From the NCBI GenBank assembly GCA_039621445.1, contig CP154956.1:79356474-79420473 (forward strand): a DNA stretch of 64,000 nucleotides, written 5' to 3'. This DNA is from Euglena gracilis. Taxonomy: Eukaryota; Euglenida; Euglenophyceae; Euglenales. This document shows, piece by piece, positions 45,362-55,712 of the stretch (positions are counted from its first letter, which is position 1; each line of letters begins with the position of its first letter). Made by a program: the position numbers and the translations under genes. The notes under the pieces were generated by a model. The model did no database searches. It saw only the letters and a list, made by a program, of their open reading frames with translations, and was not told where the DNA came from.

Positions 45362-45474
45362 TGGCTGCGTCCGTGCCTTGCCAAGCGTCCCGCCACGTCA
45401 GGATCCCTCTCGAGGGTCAAGCTGCGGCACAACCTCTTCTCCAACGCCAACCCCAAGAGCGAACCTTTGCTCAC
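45362..45474 (+). CDS. Gene C exon 8: beta-helix coil
   Basis: After CGCTACTCAG the frame reads WLRPCLAKRPATSGSLSR, then VKLRHNLFSNANPKSEPLLT. V-x-L-x-HN-x-F-SNA is a typical coil. It starts in phase 0, agreeing with exon 7, and ends in phase 2 at AC|GTAGGA. The end phase does not match the modelled exon 9, so a small exon may lie between them (a candidate is 45662-45694, between CCCCCAG and CAG|GTGTAT). Confidence 0.6.
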
Positions 45475-45735
45475 GTAGGAGACGCCAACCTCCTCATCGC
45501 TTCCAGGAGGTGGGGGGATAATTGCCAGGAAACACTGGCAGAAAAAAATCCATGACAGAATTTTCCGGAAGCTGCTTGAAGGATTCGCCCCTACCCCACT
45601 GTCCCAATGACTTCTGTGTTTTCTCTCTTTCCCGCAAAACGAAACTTGCTGAACTCCCCCAGACTCTTGCTGAATTGGCGCCCACAAATTGGCAGGTGTA
45701 TTATTTGCCTCCCCAGAAATCCCCTTTGGGACGAC

Positions 45736-46010
45736 CAGGGGGTCCTTGAGGGACAGGAGGTTTTTTTTTTTCCTTTGAGGACCGCCCTTAGGCCTAATTG
45801 ACGGCCAACGACTCATAATCGAAGAGTCAAAAAATCACACTTTTTGATGTTTTGGGTGGACGATGGTGCAAAATTGCCAGACATCATTTATTTCCCGAAC
45901 TTTTTTTTTCAATAGGCCTGTTTTTCGCCAAGATGTTGCCATTTTTTGCCCATTTTTCCTGTTTTTTTTCATCATTGTGTGTGCTGGGATAGGGATTCCT
46001 TCTCATCAAG
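45736..46010 (+). mobile_element. Degraded relative of the 15349 hAT-type element
   Basis: It begins CAGGGGGTCCTTGAGGGACA and contains TTTGAGGACCGCCCTTA, TCAAAAAATCACACTTTTTG, TGATGTTTTGGGTGGA and GTGTGTGCTGGGATAG in the order seen at 15349-15657. The right terminus is eroded and no target duplication is visible. Confidence 0.5.
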
Positions 46011-46056
46011 GACCCTGGGGCATTTCCTATTCTCCCCCTCCGAGGAAACGAGGCAG

Positions 46057-46200
46057 CCCCTTGGAGCGAGGGCTCGGGGCGGAGAAAGAACGTGGACGTG
46101 GCCAACGAGGCGCTGGAGGCCGTGGTCGACGCGCGGCTGAACTGGTGGGGCTGTGCCACGCTGTCGTGCGTGCGGCAGCGCGTCCTGGACTTCACGGAGG
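46057..46200 (+). CDS. Gene C exon 9: NWWG motif
   Basis: The frame reads KNVDVANEALEAVVDARL, then NWWGCATLSCVRQRVLDFTE. An N-[WY]-WG motif followed by an R-[VI]-x-D-[FY] segment is known from Bark beetle and other secreted beta-helix proteins, where it caps a repeat domain. The acceptor ACGAGGCAG starts phase 1 and the donor AGG|GTGGGG ends phase 1. Neither phase agrees with its neighbours by the obvious boundaries, so one of the splice sites is probably misplaced although the coding content is clear. Confidence 0.65.
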
Positions 46201-46444
46201 GTGGGGAGCAGGCTTTTGTTTTTGACTCAGAAGACCCCCTCAGGAGGGTGGGGGTGGGTCCGGGGCCGCATCCTGGGCCGGGGGCTCGGATATGGGTCTT
46301 GGGGAGAAGCGACGAGATTTTTAGGGGGAATTGCCCTTACACGGCCCCATTTTTGAGGTTTCCCTGGGGGGGTCCGCGCCGGCTGGGCTGGTGGGGGGGA
46401 ACCCCCCCCTACCCCATGGGGGGTCTTAAAAAGAAGCCTGGCAG

Positions 46445-46505
46445 GGAGCGGTACGGGGTGGTCGCCTTCCAGCCGTTCCTGACCAGCCTGGACGGCACCA
46501 GTGAG
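46445..46505 (+). CDS. Gene C exon 10: end of the NWWG repeat
   Basis: Between GCCTGGCAG and GAG|GTGTGC the frame reads ERYGVVAFQPFLTSLDGTSE. In the family the NWWG segment is followed by a V-x-[FY]-x-PFL strand, so this completes the repeat begun in exon 9. It ends in phase 0, as exon 11 requires. Confidence 0.65.
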
Positions 46506-49311
46506 GTGTGCATTTTCAATATAATGCACTCCAGTGCTCCGTCAGGAAGAGGAAAAAAAATGTCGCAGCCATTTGGACACCGGCTGAACTTGACGCAAGG
46601 CCGGCCCCAAGCGGTGCCCTGGTGCCCTGGCCACTGATGGGCCTAATGCCGGTAGGGTGTGTGTCGACCCCCTTCCAGGGGGGGGGGGGGGGTGGTGATT
46701 GAGCTTTTAACGTGACTGATTGGCTGGAAGGGATGTGTAAGAAGCCTGGTGGGTGGTGGGGTGACTCTCCCCAGATCCAGATGTCAGGTGGGAGTTTCCG
46801 GCACCCCCACCCCCCTCTTTGGCAGTTTCTCAAGATCACGGAAAAAAAATTTCTGGCGCAGCGTTGCTTGCTGGAAGTGCAAAGGAATGCCTTGTTTCGA
46901 GAATGTCACGAAGTGCGGAACCCTTTACCCCCCTTACCAGGTTTTGAATAGTGCTGAGCTCTTAATGGGACTTGCACGTAGTGGACGGCCAAAAAATCCT
47001 AGCAATGGAAGCATCAGATTATTTATGATGATGCGCCGGGGGGTCGAAATGCTCGTTTTCGGCTCAAAAACAGGTTTTCTGGGTCCGGGAGGCCAAAAAA
47101 CATCGTTTCGGGCAAAAAAAAAGAATATTTTTTTCGATTTTTTTTTCGACTTTTTGACCTGTTTTTGACCCAAAGTCAATGGGTTTCGGGCCAAAAATGG
47201 GGCGCTGGTGGGTCCAAAAACGTTCATTTTCGGCTCAAAAACAAGTTTTCCGGGTCCAGGAGGCCAAAAAATATCGTTTCAGGCAAAAAAAAATTCAATT
47301 TTTTTTTATTTTTTTGACCAAAAATAGCCCAAAACGGCAAAACAGGCCAGAATTGTACAAAGTGGCCAAAATTGGCCGAAAAATGGCCGTAATTCGGGCT
47401 AGCCCGAGTTGCGGGGAAGTCAAAGTACTGTTAGATAGAGGATTTTAAAGGCTTCAATTCAGGTCTCCGGACATTTCCTTTGATTCCCCACCATTTTTGA
47501 GCAATTTTAGAACGGCCAAGTCGCAAGCCTGCCGCGCTGTTTTGGGCCGTAAATTGGCCATATTTCGGGCTAGGCGGGGAGTTGCGGGGGAATCAAAGTA
47601 TCGTTTAGATAGGACATTGTAAGGGCTTCAATTTAGGTCTCGAGAGATTCTTTTGATTATGCTTCATTTTCGAGATATTTTGGAAACATCGATTTTTTGA
47701 CCCCGAAAACGGCCCAGAATGGCCCCAAAAATGGGCCAAAATGGGCCGAAAAAACGGCCGTAACTCGGGCTGCGCGAAGAATTGGCGGGAAAGTAAACCA
47801 TGGTTGGATGGGGCATTCCAAGGGCTTCATTTTTGCTCTCCGGACATTTTCTTTCTTGCTTCGTTGTCCAGATATTTTGGAAAACCTGATTTTTTTGGCC
47901 CAAAAAGGGTCCAAAAAAAAACACCCCAAAACGACCGCAAAAGCGCGCTGGAACACGGACCAGGCGTGTTGGCGGCCAAAACGGCAAACGGAGGGTGATA
48001 GAGGGCCTCTGGGGGCACATTTCGTCAGACCGACATTTCCGGAAATAATGTACTTTTTTCGAGATATTTTCGAAAAATCGATTTTTGACCGATTTTTGGA
48101 CCCCGACGAAATGGCAGTCGGAAGAGGGGGGGGGGGCCAATCCTCCTCAGTTTGGACCCCTTCGCCGGTGAATAACTTGGGCCTGGTGGGGAGTTAGAGA
48201 CAAACAGAGGTGATTCGGAAACTAGAAATCCAGTCGCTGGCGGCTGAAAAAAAAATTCCGGAACCGGGCCAGGATCATGGTGATAATCCGCCAGTTCCCG
48301 AGGTGGCCCCGACCCGGGGGAGGGGGGCTGGGGGGGGGGGGGAGGGGGGGGGGGGGGCGACCCCCTTTTCCCGAGGGGTCAGCTTCGCTCTTACTCTAAA
48401 GAGATAAGAGCTCAGCGCCGCCCCCCCTATCTCAAATCATACCCCGAACCCTCCCCCCACCTGTGTCCCCCTGACCCCCAACCCCCTTACCCATAAACCA
48501 ACTCCAAATTTTTGATGAAGATCTTCGAGGTGCAACAACAACAGCGACATATGTGCAACTGTTCAGAGCGGTGGGGGGCACCCCCCCCAAACCCCCTAGA
48601 GTCTGAAATAATAGACTCTTTTATCTCTGAAACATCGGGACCCTCCTTTAACCCCCTAACCCCCTTACCACACCCATACGTACTTTTTCACCCTCTTTAA
48701 GCATGTTGAACATTCATTTGATGTTTGGGAAACGAATGATAAGAAATTTGTAAAGTGGGGGGTGGCCGGACTCCCCCCTTGCCTGGAATTATAGGTGTAT
48801 CTTCGAAAATAAGTGAAATGCTTCCCCATGCTAGAGCAGGGTCCCGAACACCCCCCCCCCTCAGTGCTTCCCACACATCCTGCTGGTGGGTCTGGTCCAC
48901 CCAACAAACCAAGGCGGCCGGAATGATTTGAAATCACCCACCAAAAAGTCAATACGCTTTTGAAACCCATGCCAATGTTTGCTGATCCCCAAATCGAGTC
49001 GATTTCCCCTGCTTTTCATCCGTCTGTCAAGTCGAAAATTTAAGGTCCGGGTCAGGACAGCGCAACAGTTATTCGCTGGTCTGCCGGGACAGCGCCGAAA
49101 GTTGGACGGAAGAGGTTCACAGCAGGAAACAATGAATGAACAATTCCGTTCCGCCGCAAGCCGCTTCATGCAATCTGGGTGCCGACCTCTCTGCCTGCCC
49201 CCTTCCTGCCCCTCTTCGCAACAGCGGCACCCGTTGACAAATGGCGTCGCACTGCCCATCCATGTTTCCCTCTCCAGCACAGGGTTGGGGCAAAATGCAC
49301 CCCCTCCACAG
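46506..49311 (+). other. Intron of gene C holding an inverted composite repeat
   Basis: No exon was seen. The stretch from about 47000 to 48415 is the reverse-complement counterpart of 32115-33600 and includes three diverged copies of a 200-220 base unit (CGGGCTAGCCCGAGTTGCGG at 47397, then about 47565 and 47765). A G-run block lies at 48310-48360. Confidence 0.5.
47000..48415 (-). repeat. Composite repeat block, reverse copy
   Basis: It shares with 32115-33600, on the opposite strand, the segments around GAGCTCTTATCTCTTTAGAG, CTCGAAAATATTT-like phrases, CCAAAAATGGGGCGCTGG and GACCCAAAGTCAATGGG. A third copy of the GAGCTCTTATCTCTTT end alone is at about 28300. Confidence 0.55.
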
Positions 49312-49444
49312 GACAGCGACGCCGGAGATGAGGAGCCGTTGGTGCAGCCACCGAACCGGGCGTCCGACTGCCTGGCACAGCCCAACTGTACGTCGAGAGT
49401 GGTTGGCCAGGATGAGACGCTCTCCGGGCACGTCGTTCTGCGAG
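49312..49444 (+). CDS. Gene C exon 11: start of a second beta-helix repeat domain
   Basis: The acceptor CCTCCACAG starts phase 0, as exon 10 requires. The frame reads DSDAGDEEPLVQPPNRAS, then CTSRVVGQDETLSGHVVLRG, and ends in phase 1 at CGAG|GTGGGC. A V-x-x-x-[DE]-T-L-x-G-x-V-x-[LV] segment opens a repeat in the same way as the end of exon 1, so the protein has at least two repeat domains. Confidence 0.7.
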
Positions 49445-49780
49445 GTGGGCGATTAAAACGGATCTAAAAACACTCATTTCTCCTTGCAGGCTATGCCCTC
49501 ATCTTTCACCCGCTCTTTGATGTTGCAGTTTTGTACGCTCCCGGATGCTAAGTTCAAATTATTATTTTGGAATTGTCGATGGCTGATGCGGAAGGTTTCC
49601 ATCAGAGCACCTTTGTCGCGCAGTGGCAAAATGAGCACCGTACTCTGATGGCTGTGGTATGGGGGTCCTGCAATTTTGTATTTCGGTCACCATTTGCTGC
49701 ATTTCTGCCCCGATGGAAACGCTGCTGCACACGGCCGTTCCCATCGACGCCTCCTCGATGCGCACTCCTCCCTCCCTCAG

Positions 49781-49875
49781 GCAACGTGTGGGTCTCCGCC
49801 GGCTGCACGCTGACCGTGGCGGCCGGCGCCGTGGTGGAGCTGTCCCCCGGGACCACGCCACTGCTGACCCCCGGT
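49781..49875 (+). CDS. Gene C exon 12: beta-helix coils
   Basis: After TCCCTCCCTCAG the frame reads NVWVSAGCTLTVAAGAVVEL, then SPGTTPLLTPG. V-x-V-x-AG-x-TL-x-[VI]-x-x-GA-x-[VI] is the strongest repeat signature in the window and parallels exon 2. Its first two bases complete the glycine codon left by exon 11. The donor GGT|GTTCAG keeps phase with exon 13. Confidence 0.8.
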
Positions 49876-49958
49876 GTTCAGTGTGCCAAGGAGGGAGGTG
49901 GCTGACCGGGTTTTATAACGGAGGAAGTGTTCTGATGCTCTGCAGTTGTTTGCCCCAG

Positions 49959-49995
49959 ACCAACCTCCATGTGGAGGGCACTTTGCGCCTGCAGG
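49959..49995 (+). CDS. Gene C exon 13: short beta-helix strand
   Basis: A 37-base exon between TTTGCCCCAG and CAGG|GTGTGT reads TNLHVEGTLRLQG. The L-x-V-x-GTL-x-x-x-G pattern corresponds to the second half of exon 2. Phases agree with exons 12 and 14. Confidence 0.75.
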
Positions 49996-50639
49996 GTGTG
50001 TATGCCTGGCACGTGTTGTGTCTGCGCCATTGTTCCTCGGCTGGGAGGCTCGTGATGGGGGAGGTATTTGCCCCTCCCAAGCTGAGGACATATTTGGCTT
50101 GTTGGAACGGATTGACATTTTAAATGAAACACTGGAGAACAGGATTTTTGGAGTTTTTTGACAGAGTTTTGAAATGTGTTCGAATTATTCGAAGATTTTG
50201 GCAGCGTTCGAAAAATATTTTGACAAGCTTTAATGAAAAAAACTGACACAGAGTATTTGAGGGAAAACATATGGGTAGCCGTCAACGAATGAGTTGAAAA
50301 AAGGTGGAGGGGCTGATCTGCAGTGGGGGGGACAGCGCAGGGTGTTAAGTGAGTGTTGTTTATGTGCAGGAGGGGGTTTGACCTCCCTAGGGAGGCCTTT
50401 CAAGAGCCCCCTCTCTGGGAAAGTTCTCACCAGAAAATGTTGATTTGTCAAAATGAAACACACAAACGAAAATTTGGTTTCAGGTGTCCAATTTTTTCCC
50501 CACAGGGACCAGCTCCTCCACCACTGCTCATTCATTGCCCTCGGGTGCACATGGTGTTGTGTTGTGTCTGAAGGGTTTGGTTTGAGGAAGAGAAATTGCC
50601 GGCGTCTGCTGAGCGACGGAGATCCCCTTTCTTTTTCAG

Positions 50640-50695
50640 GAACGGCCCACGACCCCGTCGTTTTCAAGCCAGAGGTGGTGCCCGGGACGCGAACA
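50640..50695 (+). CDS. Gene C exon 14
   Basis: The acceptor CTTTTTCAG is followed by TAHDPVVFKPEVVPGTRT. It completes the split glycine codon of exon 13 and ends in phase 0 at ACA|GTCCCC. G-x-x-x-x-PV-x-F is the usual loop after the GTL strand in these repeats. Confidence 0.65.
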
Positions 50696-51204
50696 GTCCC
50701 CAGTGCCATTTTTTTAAAAAAAAAATGAATCGGCCGGAATTCATTCACGCGATGTGCGATCCCTCAAAGGCAATGGGGTTTGGCAATGGCCCCAGCCCTG
50801 GGGGTCCATCTCCCTCTTCGGTGCCACGACGGTTGCATTCCACCATGCACTTTCCACGCACCCACTCATAAACATTTCTTCAGAGTCACATTTACCTGAA
50901 AGTCAATCAACAGCATGCCAAAGGTTGCAAAGCTAGTTCAATGTGAATTTGGGTCTTAGTTTGGGCGAGTGTTCGTGGTTGGGTGTGTGGGGTGTGTGGG
51001 TAGGTGACTAAATCGTGTAAGGCAATAATAAGGTACGGCTTTAAGTGTGGTTTCATACAAATTTGGCAGGGCAGGGGGGAACATAAATGCGTTTTATTTT
51101 TGCGTTTTTTTTTGTGTTTTATTTCCCGGCGATTTTTTGGACTTCCCCCAGCCCGCTCGCTATTTTCCCTCCCCCCTCCCACTGGGGGCGTGGCTGCGTT
51201 CCAG

Positions 51205-51441
51205 GGAGGGGGGGCGCCGCTGCCCCCGGTGGGCCGGGAGGCCGGGACCGACGTGCCCCAACAGGCCCTTCTGCTGTGGTGGCTGCCCTCTTGCATGGTC
51301 CAGACCCCCCCCCCCGCGGCCAATCTTCGAGAAGGGCCTGGCTGCAACCCCAAGGCCACGGGGATGCTGCTGCTGAAGGGCCGTGATTTCGTGTTCGAGG
51401 ATTGTGTCGTGCAGGACAGTGCCTCGGGTGGCATCATAGGT
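51205..51441 (+). CDS. Gene C exon 15: beta-helix coils
   Basis: The acceptor GCGTTCCAG starts phase 0. After a GC-rich first half the frame reads GCNPKATGMLLLKGRDFVFE, then DCVVQDSASGGIIG, ending in phase 0 at GGT|GTGTTG. F-V-F-E-D-C-V-V-x-D-S-A-S-GG is a clear coil with a Cys/Asp ladder. The first 35 codons are less certain; a later acceptor after the CAACAG at about 51285 would drop them. Confidence 0.65.
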
Positions 51442-51879
51442 GTGTTGCCGATGCGTGCAGTTTGCGTGTCTTCAAAAATGGGTTCTTAATTCCTGCTGCT
51501 TTGTTTGTGTAGTGTTTCTCATAGAAAGGTGCATATGTATTGACTTATATCATTTTTTAACAGGAGCATGCTGACTCGGGAAAAAAAATTGACCCGGGAA
51601 AAAAGAGAGGCAAATTTAAAAGATGATAAAGAAATCAAAGCCCAAAAACTAAGAAAAATGACCACATTGCAAGTCCCTGTCAACGTTACTGTCAACTGGG
51701 CTCTTTTCTGCTTGTGTTGTCCAGGCAAGGGTAGTACAGTGAACAGACCTCCTTGGGTCAGTTGTGATGGATCTTTCACACACCATATGAATGTTTCCAA
51801 AAATTCAATAAACACAAAAATTATTTAACATTCATTGGGGCGATGTGTTGGGGGTGATGAAAAATTTTGGGACAGGCAG

Positions 51880-52182
51880 GTAGTATTCTCCACGGCACAG
51901 ATGCATGGTGCGGCAACCGTTGTGAACTCTGGTGTCGACTCCGTTGGGCCGCCGTCGCCCCCCTCCCCTCCAGTGCTCGAGGGCAACCTGACAGTCCGGC
52001 GGTGCCGGTTCCTCAACAATGCCGCCTCGGCCGTCTTGCACACAGCGGCCGGGGACGTCACCGTCTCGGCCTCGGAGTTCCATCGCAACGGGCCTTTTGC
52101 GGTCACTATCCTCCGCGCTGCTTACGCCCTGGTGGGCAACACGTGGACCGGAAACAAGGGCGTCGTGTGCGTGCGGGACCAG
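51880..52182 (+). CDS. Gene C exon 16: three to four beta-helix coils
   Basis: This is the longest clear coding exon: 101 codons, phase 0 to phase 0, between GGACAGGCAG and CCAG|GTGCAT. It reads GNLTVRRCRFLNNAASAVLH, TAAGDVTVSASEFHRNGPFA and VTILRAAYALVGNTWTGNKG. Each segment is one coil of about 22 residues ending in N-x-x-[AG]. The Tc1/mariner insertion begins 130 bases after its donor. Confidence 0.8.
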
Positions 52183-53424
52183 GTGCATGTTCGTGCCGAA
52201 TCAGCGTGACAAATATCCAGGCCCAAAAATGTAAAAAAAAATTGAATTTTCGTTCTCTTTTCTTGCCTGCCTTTCATGTGTAAAATTGGCACTTTTGAGA
52301 CAGCTTTTCTCACAGTCCGGATCAAAAACATTCATAACCCGAAGGATAAAAAAGATTCATACCCCCCCCTCAATTTTTTTATCAAATGATCATTTTTGGG
52401 TGTCTTTCCTCAGATTTATTACTAGTGGCACCCAAGTGCAAGCAAGAGGCACAAATGAAGAGGTTTGAGGACGCCAAGAGGCGTGAGCTCATCCTCAACC
52501 TGAGAGCCATTGGCAAACCGTACGGTGAGATCGGGGCCAAGGTACAGGAGGTGTTTGGTGTGAAGCCATCCAAGGCAACCATCCAATCCGTCACAAAAGG
52601 TTCAAGGGTCGGCCAGATACCACCAACAAGGGTGGCCCTGGGCGCAAGAGCCGTATGGGAGCTCAGTATACACATTTTTGTCATAATTTAGGTCATTCAC
52701 ATCTTTTTATAGTTACAAATGGAGGTTGGTACGGCTGGCAATGAAGCACCCATTCTGGGGTTGTCAGAAGCTGGTAAAAGTCTTACACAAGGAGACCCTT
52801 GATGCCCTACGTGCCCGGCCAAGTGGGGCTGTAATTCAGGTATTCCTTGTTCATTATAACCTTGTGTTACTAAAACATGATTTTGATCCCATACAAACCA
52901 AGCAAGTGTATTGTGAACAGGTTGTTCACCAAGATGGGTCTGGTCTCAAGGAAAGTGGTGTTCAAGCCGATGTTGACCAAGGCACACCGCCGTTGTCGGT
53001 TTGCATTTGCCAAGGCCCACCGCAACTGGTCTGTGGCCCAGTGGTCCAAGGTAATATTTTCTGATGAGAAGATCTTCCGTGTGGTTCCTGGTGGCAATGT
53101 ACGAAGATGGATACCCGGAAATTCGAGGCACGGTATGCATTTTCGTACAGTGTATCAGTTTGTTCCAATGTACACCCACGGGTACAGCCTACCAGCGGGC
53201 GGCCATCAGCGGGCGAGGTGACTTTGTACTCAAGCGGTGCCCCCCGAAGGTCAAATCCTCCGACTACCAGGACATCCTCCAATCCGCCCTGAGGTTCATC
53301 AAACCACGGTATCAATTTTGGGCCAACCAACACCATACCACGTCACTGTCTTGTCACAGGCACTCGGCTGCCCGGTTTCAGCAAGACGGTGCTGCGGTCC
53401 ACACCTCAAGGGCAGGCACCAATG

Positions 53425-53560
53425 CCGACCGCAGCCGACCGCAGCCGACCGCAGCCGACCGCGGGTTTCAGGACTGTCATAGGTGGGGTGCCGACCGCAA
53501 CCGACCGCAGCCGACCGCCGCCGACCGCAGCCGACCGCAGCCGACCGCGCAACTTTTTTC
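53425..53560 (+). repeat. CCGACCGCAG decamer arrays inside the transposase
   Basis: Two short arrays of CCGACCGCAG units flank the phrase CTGTCATAGGTG, the terminus of the CACCTATGG element family. The array starts just after the second Asp motif of the transposase, marking the left edge of the nested insertion. Confidence 0.8.
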
Positions 53561-53639
53561 TAATTAATGTCAATTTTTCAGTGGGAATGAGGAATTAGGC
53601 TCATTTTTATCCCAGATTTTGAGATTTTTCTGGCTCATC

Positions 53640-54790
53640 TGGCTCATGTTGTCATTTTTGGCCACTTTTGGCCATTTTTGGTCGCTTTTGTCCCCTTTTG
53701 GCCCATTTGTCACCATAATTCACCCATTTTGACCTATTTTGACATTTTTTTTGCCACTTTTTGCCCACTTCTTGTAATTTTGGGCCATTTTGTCCTGCCT
53801 TTGGGCCATTTTCGACCTTTTCTTTTGTTATTTTTGCCATTTTTTGGTCTCTTTTTGGCCCAATTTGACCATTTTGAGCATTTTGCGCCAGTTTGTTGCC
53901 AAAAGTGAACAAAAGCTGCTAAAATGACCCAAATTGGCCAAAAGCAGGGTCATTTTGGGCTCCCGGATCTGGCCTGGGGGGGGGGGGTTGTGGGCAGACC
54001 CTAGGGTCTGCCCACGGTCGCCAAAGGTCGCCAAAGGTCGCTATGGGTATTTCCTACTCAGTCTTTTTTGCATTGTAGCGGCGTAGGCAACTGTTCCAGG
54101 GCCCTAAAAAAAAAAAATCCCTTGTGTGTGCAACACCTTTTGTGTGTATGTTGCGCTAATTTGCCGTGGAGCGCATTTTTTGACATCGACCTGCCCACGA
54201 CCTTTGGCGACCATGGCGACCTTTGGCGACCCTAGGGTCTGCCCACAACCACCCCCCCCCAGGCCAAATCTACCCCCCGTCATTTTGGGCCATTTTTTTG
54301 GCTTTTTTGGACGACTTTGGGCATTTTTTTTGTTATTTTTGCCTGCTTTTGGAACTTTTGGCCATTTTAACCATTTTTTGCCACTTTTAGGCCATTTTTA
54401 GGTCATGTTTGACTGCTCTTCATGTCAAAAGCAACAAAAAGACTTTTAAAGTGGCCTGAAAGTGGCCAGAAGTGGGTAAAAATGGCCAACAGCAGAGATA
54501 AGTGGTCAAAAGTGGGTTAAAGAGGCGAAAAGTGGTCAAAAGAGGTCAAAGCAAAGCAAAAGCTTTTGGCCAGCTTTTGCAAAGCAAAAGCTGGCCAAAA
54601 GCAGCCAAAGTCCAGCAAAAAGTGGGCAAAAGCAACAAAAGTGACCAAAAGAAAGCAAAAGGCAGGAAAAAATGGGCAAAGGCAGCAAAAATCGACCAAA
54701 AGTCGGCAACAGTGGCCAAAAGCAGTCCAAAAGCATCAAAAACTGGCCAAAAGCAGCGAGAAGTGGCCAAAAGTCGGCAACAGTGGATTG
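53640..54790. repeat. TTTTGGCCA / AAAAGTGGCC satellite in opposing arms
   Basis: From 53640 to 53915 the satellite runs as TTTTGGCCACTTT. From about 54425 to 54790 it runs as its complement AAAAGTGGCCAAAAG. Between the arms sits the fold-back element at 53971-54265. The whole could pair over about 270 bases imperfectly. Confidence 0.75.
53971..54265. mobile_element. Fold-back element with approximately 70-bp inverted termini
   Basis: The left arm (GGCCTGGGGG, TTGTGGGCAGACCCTAGGGT, CGCCAAAGGTCGCC) is inverted at the right (GGCGACCTTTGGCGACCC, TAGGGTCTGCCCACAACC, then a C-run and CCAGGCC). The left arm also includes a perfect 26-bp palindrome (53990-54015) with arms GTGGGCAGACCCT and AGGGTCTGCCCAC. 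It is non-coding. Confidence 0.7.
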
Positions 54791-54831
54791 TGTGATTGTG
54801 ATATATGCTCATTTTTTGTTGGCCTGCCCCC

Positions 54832-54949
54832 CACCTACGGCCAACTATTTTGCCGACCGCAGCCGACCGCAGCCGACCGCAGCCGACCACAGCCGACCGC
54901 GGCCGACCGCAGCCGACCGCGGGCTAAAATTTGGAATCTGTCATAGGTG
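54832..54949 (+). mobile_element. CACCTACGG/CATAGGTG element with CCGACCGCAG array
   Basis: It has the same ends and layout as 871-957: CACCTACGGCCAACTATTTT, then about seven CCGACC decamers (54854-54920), then CTGTCATAGGTG. The decamer here is CCGACCGCAG rather than CCGACCAGGG, so arrays homogenise within each copy. Confidence 0.7.
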
Positions 54950-54969
54950 CTTGCTCAAGGGGGACCAAG

Positions 54970-55238
54970 GATGGATATTGATATTGGTTTTTGGGGGTCC
55001 CGATGAATTTGGATAGATTGACACCCCGATATCGCCGATAAAAGTCGATAAATCTGATATGCTCATTTTGTGCCCCGATATCTTCATTTTTTTGATTTGA
55101 AAATCCAAAAATTGCCCAAAAAAACAAAAAATTACGTCCCCCCCCCCAATAAAGCCGATATTTCACGATATTTTTTCGGGGCCCGATAGATTCGAGATTC
55201 TCGATAAGCCCGATATGGGCCGATATCCAATATCCATC
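54970..55238. mobile_element. 269-bp element with GATGGATATTG inverted termini
   Basis: The left end GATGGATATTGATATTGG and the right end CCGATATCCAATATCCATC are inverted relatives. The interior is rich in CCGATA and GATATTT phrases. It is the innermost right-hand piece of the insertion that splits the transposase; transposase sequence resumes within about 10 bases of its end. Confidence 0.65.
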
Positions 55239-55712
55239 TTTGGGGCGACGAAGGCGTGGATCCGGTCGAAGGGCATCCGGCAGTTCAACAAGGGCCTGCC
55301 AACTCTCCAGACATGAACCCAATTGAGCATGTCTGGCCGTTGGTCAGCAGGCAGTTGATTGGACGTGTGTTTTCCAGCCGCAATGCCCTTTGGACTGCCT
55401 TACAACAGGCATTTGCCAATGTCAGCCCCGCTCGGATCATCAAGCTGTATGATAGCATGCCCCGCCACCTTGCCACCTTGTACCAGGCACGAGGTGGCCA
55501 CACCAGGTACTAAACTGTCCAATACACGCAGCAAGCATGGTAATGATTGGCCATTGGGACCATACAACAGTGTTGTAAAAGGATTCTTATAGTCCAGTAC
55601 ATGTGTGCCACCATACCACCGGACGCCAAGGTACACCCTTCTCTCCCGGGGGGGGGGGGGGGTTTGAATCTTTTTGATCCAACAGGGGTATGAATGTTTT
55701 TGATCCGGATTG

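Larger units (their letters stand above)
52454..55513 (+). pseudogene. Tc1/mariner transposase, frameshifted and interrupted
   Basis: An N-terminal helix-turn-helix begins at MKRFEDAKRRELILNLRAIG. The catalytic domain continues in other frames with KAHRNWSVAQWSKVIFSDEK (first Asp), AISGRGDFVLKRC, and FQQDGAAVHTS (second Asp). After the insertion (about 53425-55240) come KAWIRSKGIRQFN, a frameshift, and NSPDMNPIEHVW with the third catalytic residue (Glu, as in Tc1), ending at a stop at 55511-55513. Several frame changes and the insertion make it inactive. The enzyme family cuts and pastes DNA at TA sites. Confidence 0.85.
52313..55712 (+). mobile_element. Tc1/mariner-type transposon in gene C intron
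   Basis: The left end CAGTCCGGATCAAAAACATT, with CATA, is matched in inverse at the right end (TATGAATGTTTTTGATCCGG followed by ATTG). The two 55-60 bp termini also share AAAAAGATTCA and a C-run. TA follows the right end (55713-55714); the left flank has CA, probably a mutated TA. The interior encodes a broken transposase, and about 1.8 kb of other repeats is inserted in it. The orientation is the same as gene C, within the intron between exons 16 and 17. Confidence 0.85.

Noticed and set aside
44701-45521. Frames rich in MYVC/YIHT repeats
   Set aside because: They are translations of ATGT and CA repeats before exon 8.
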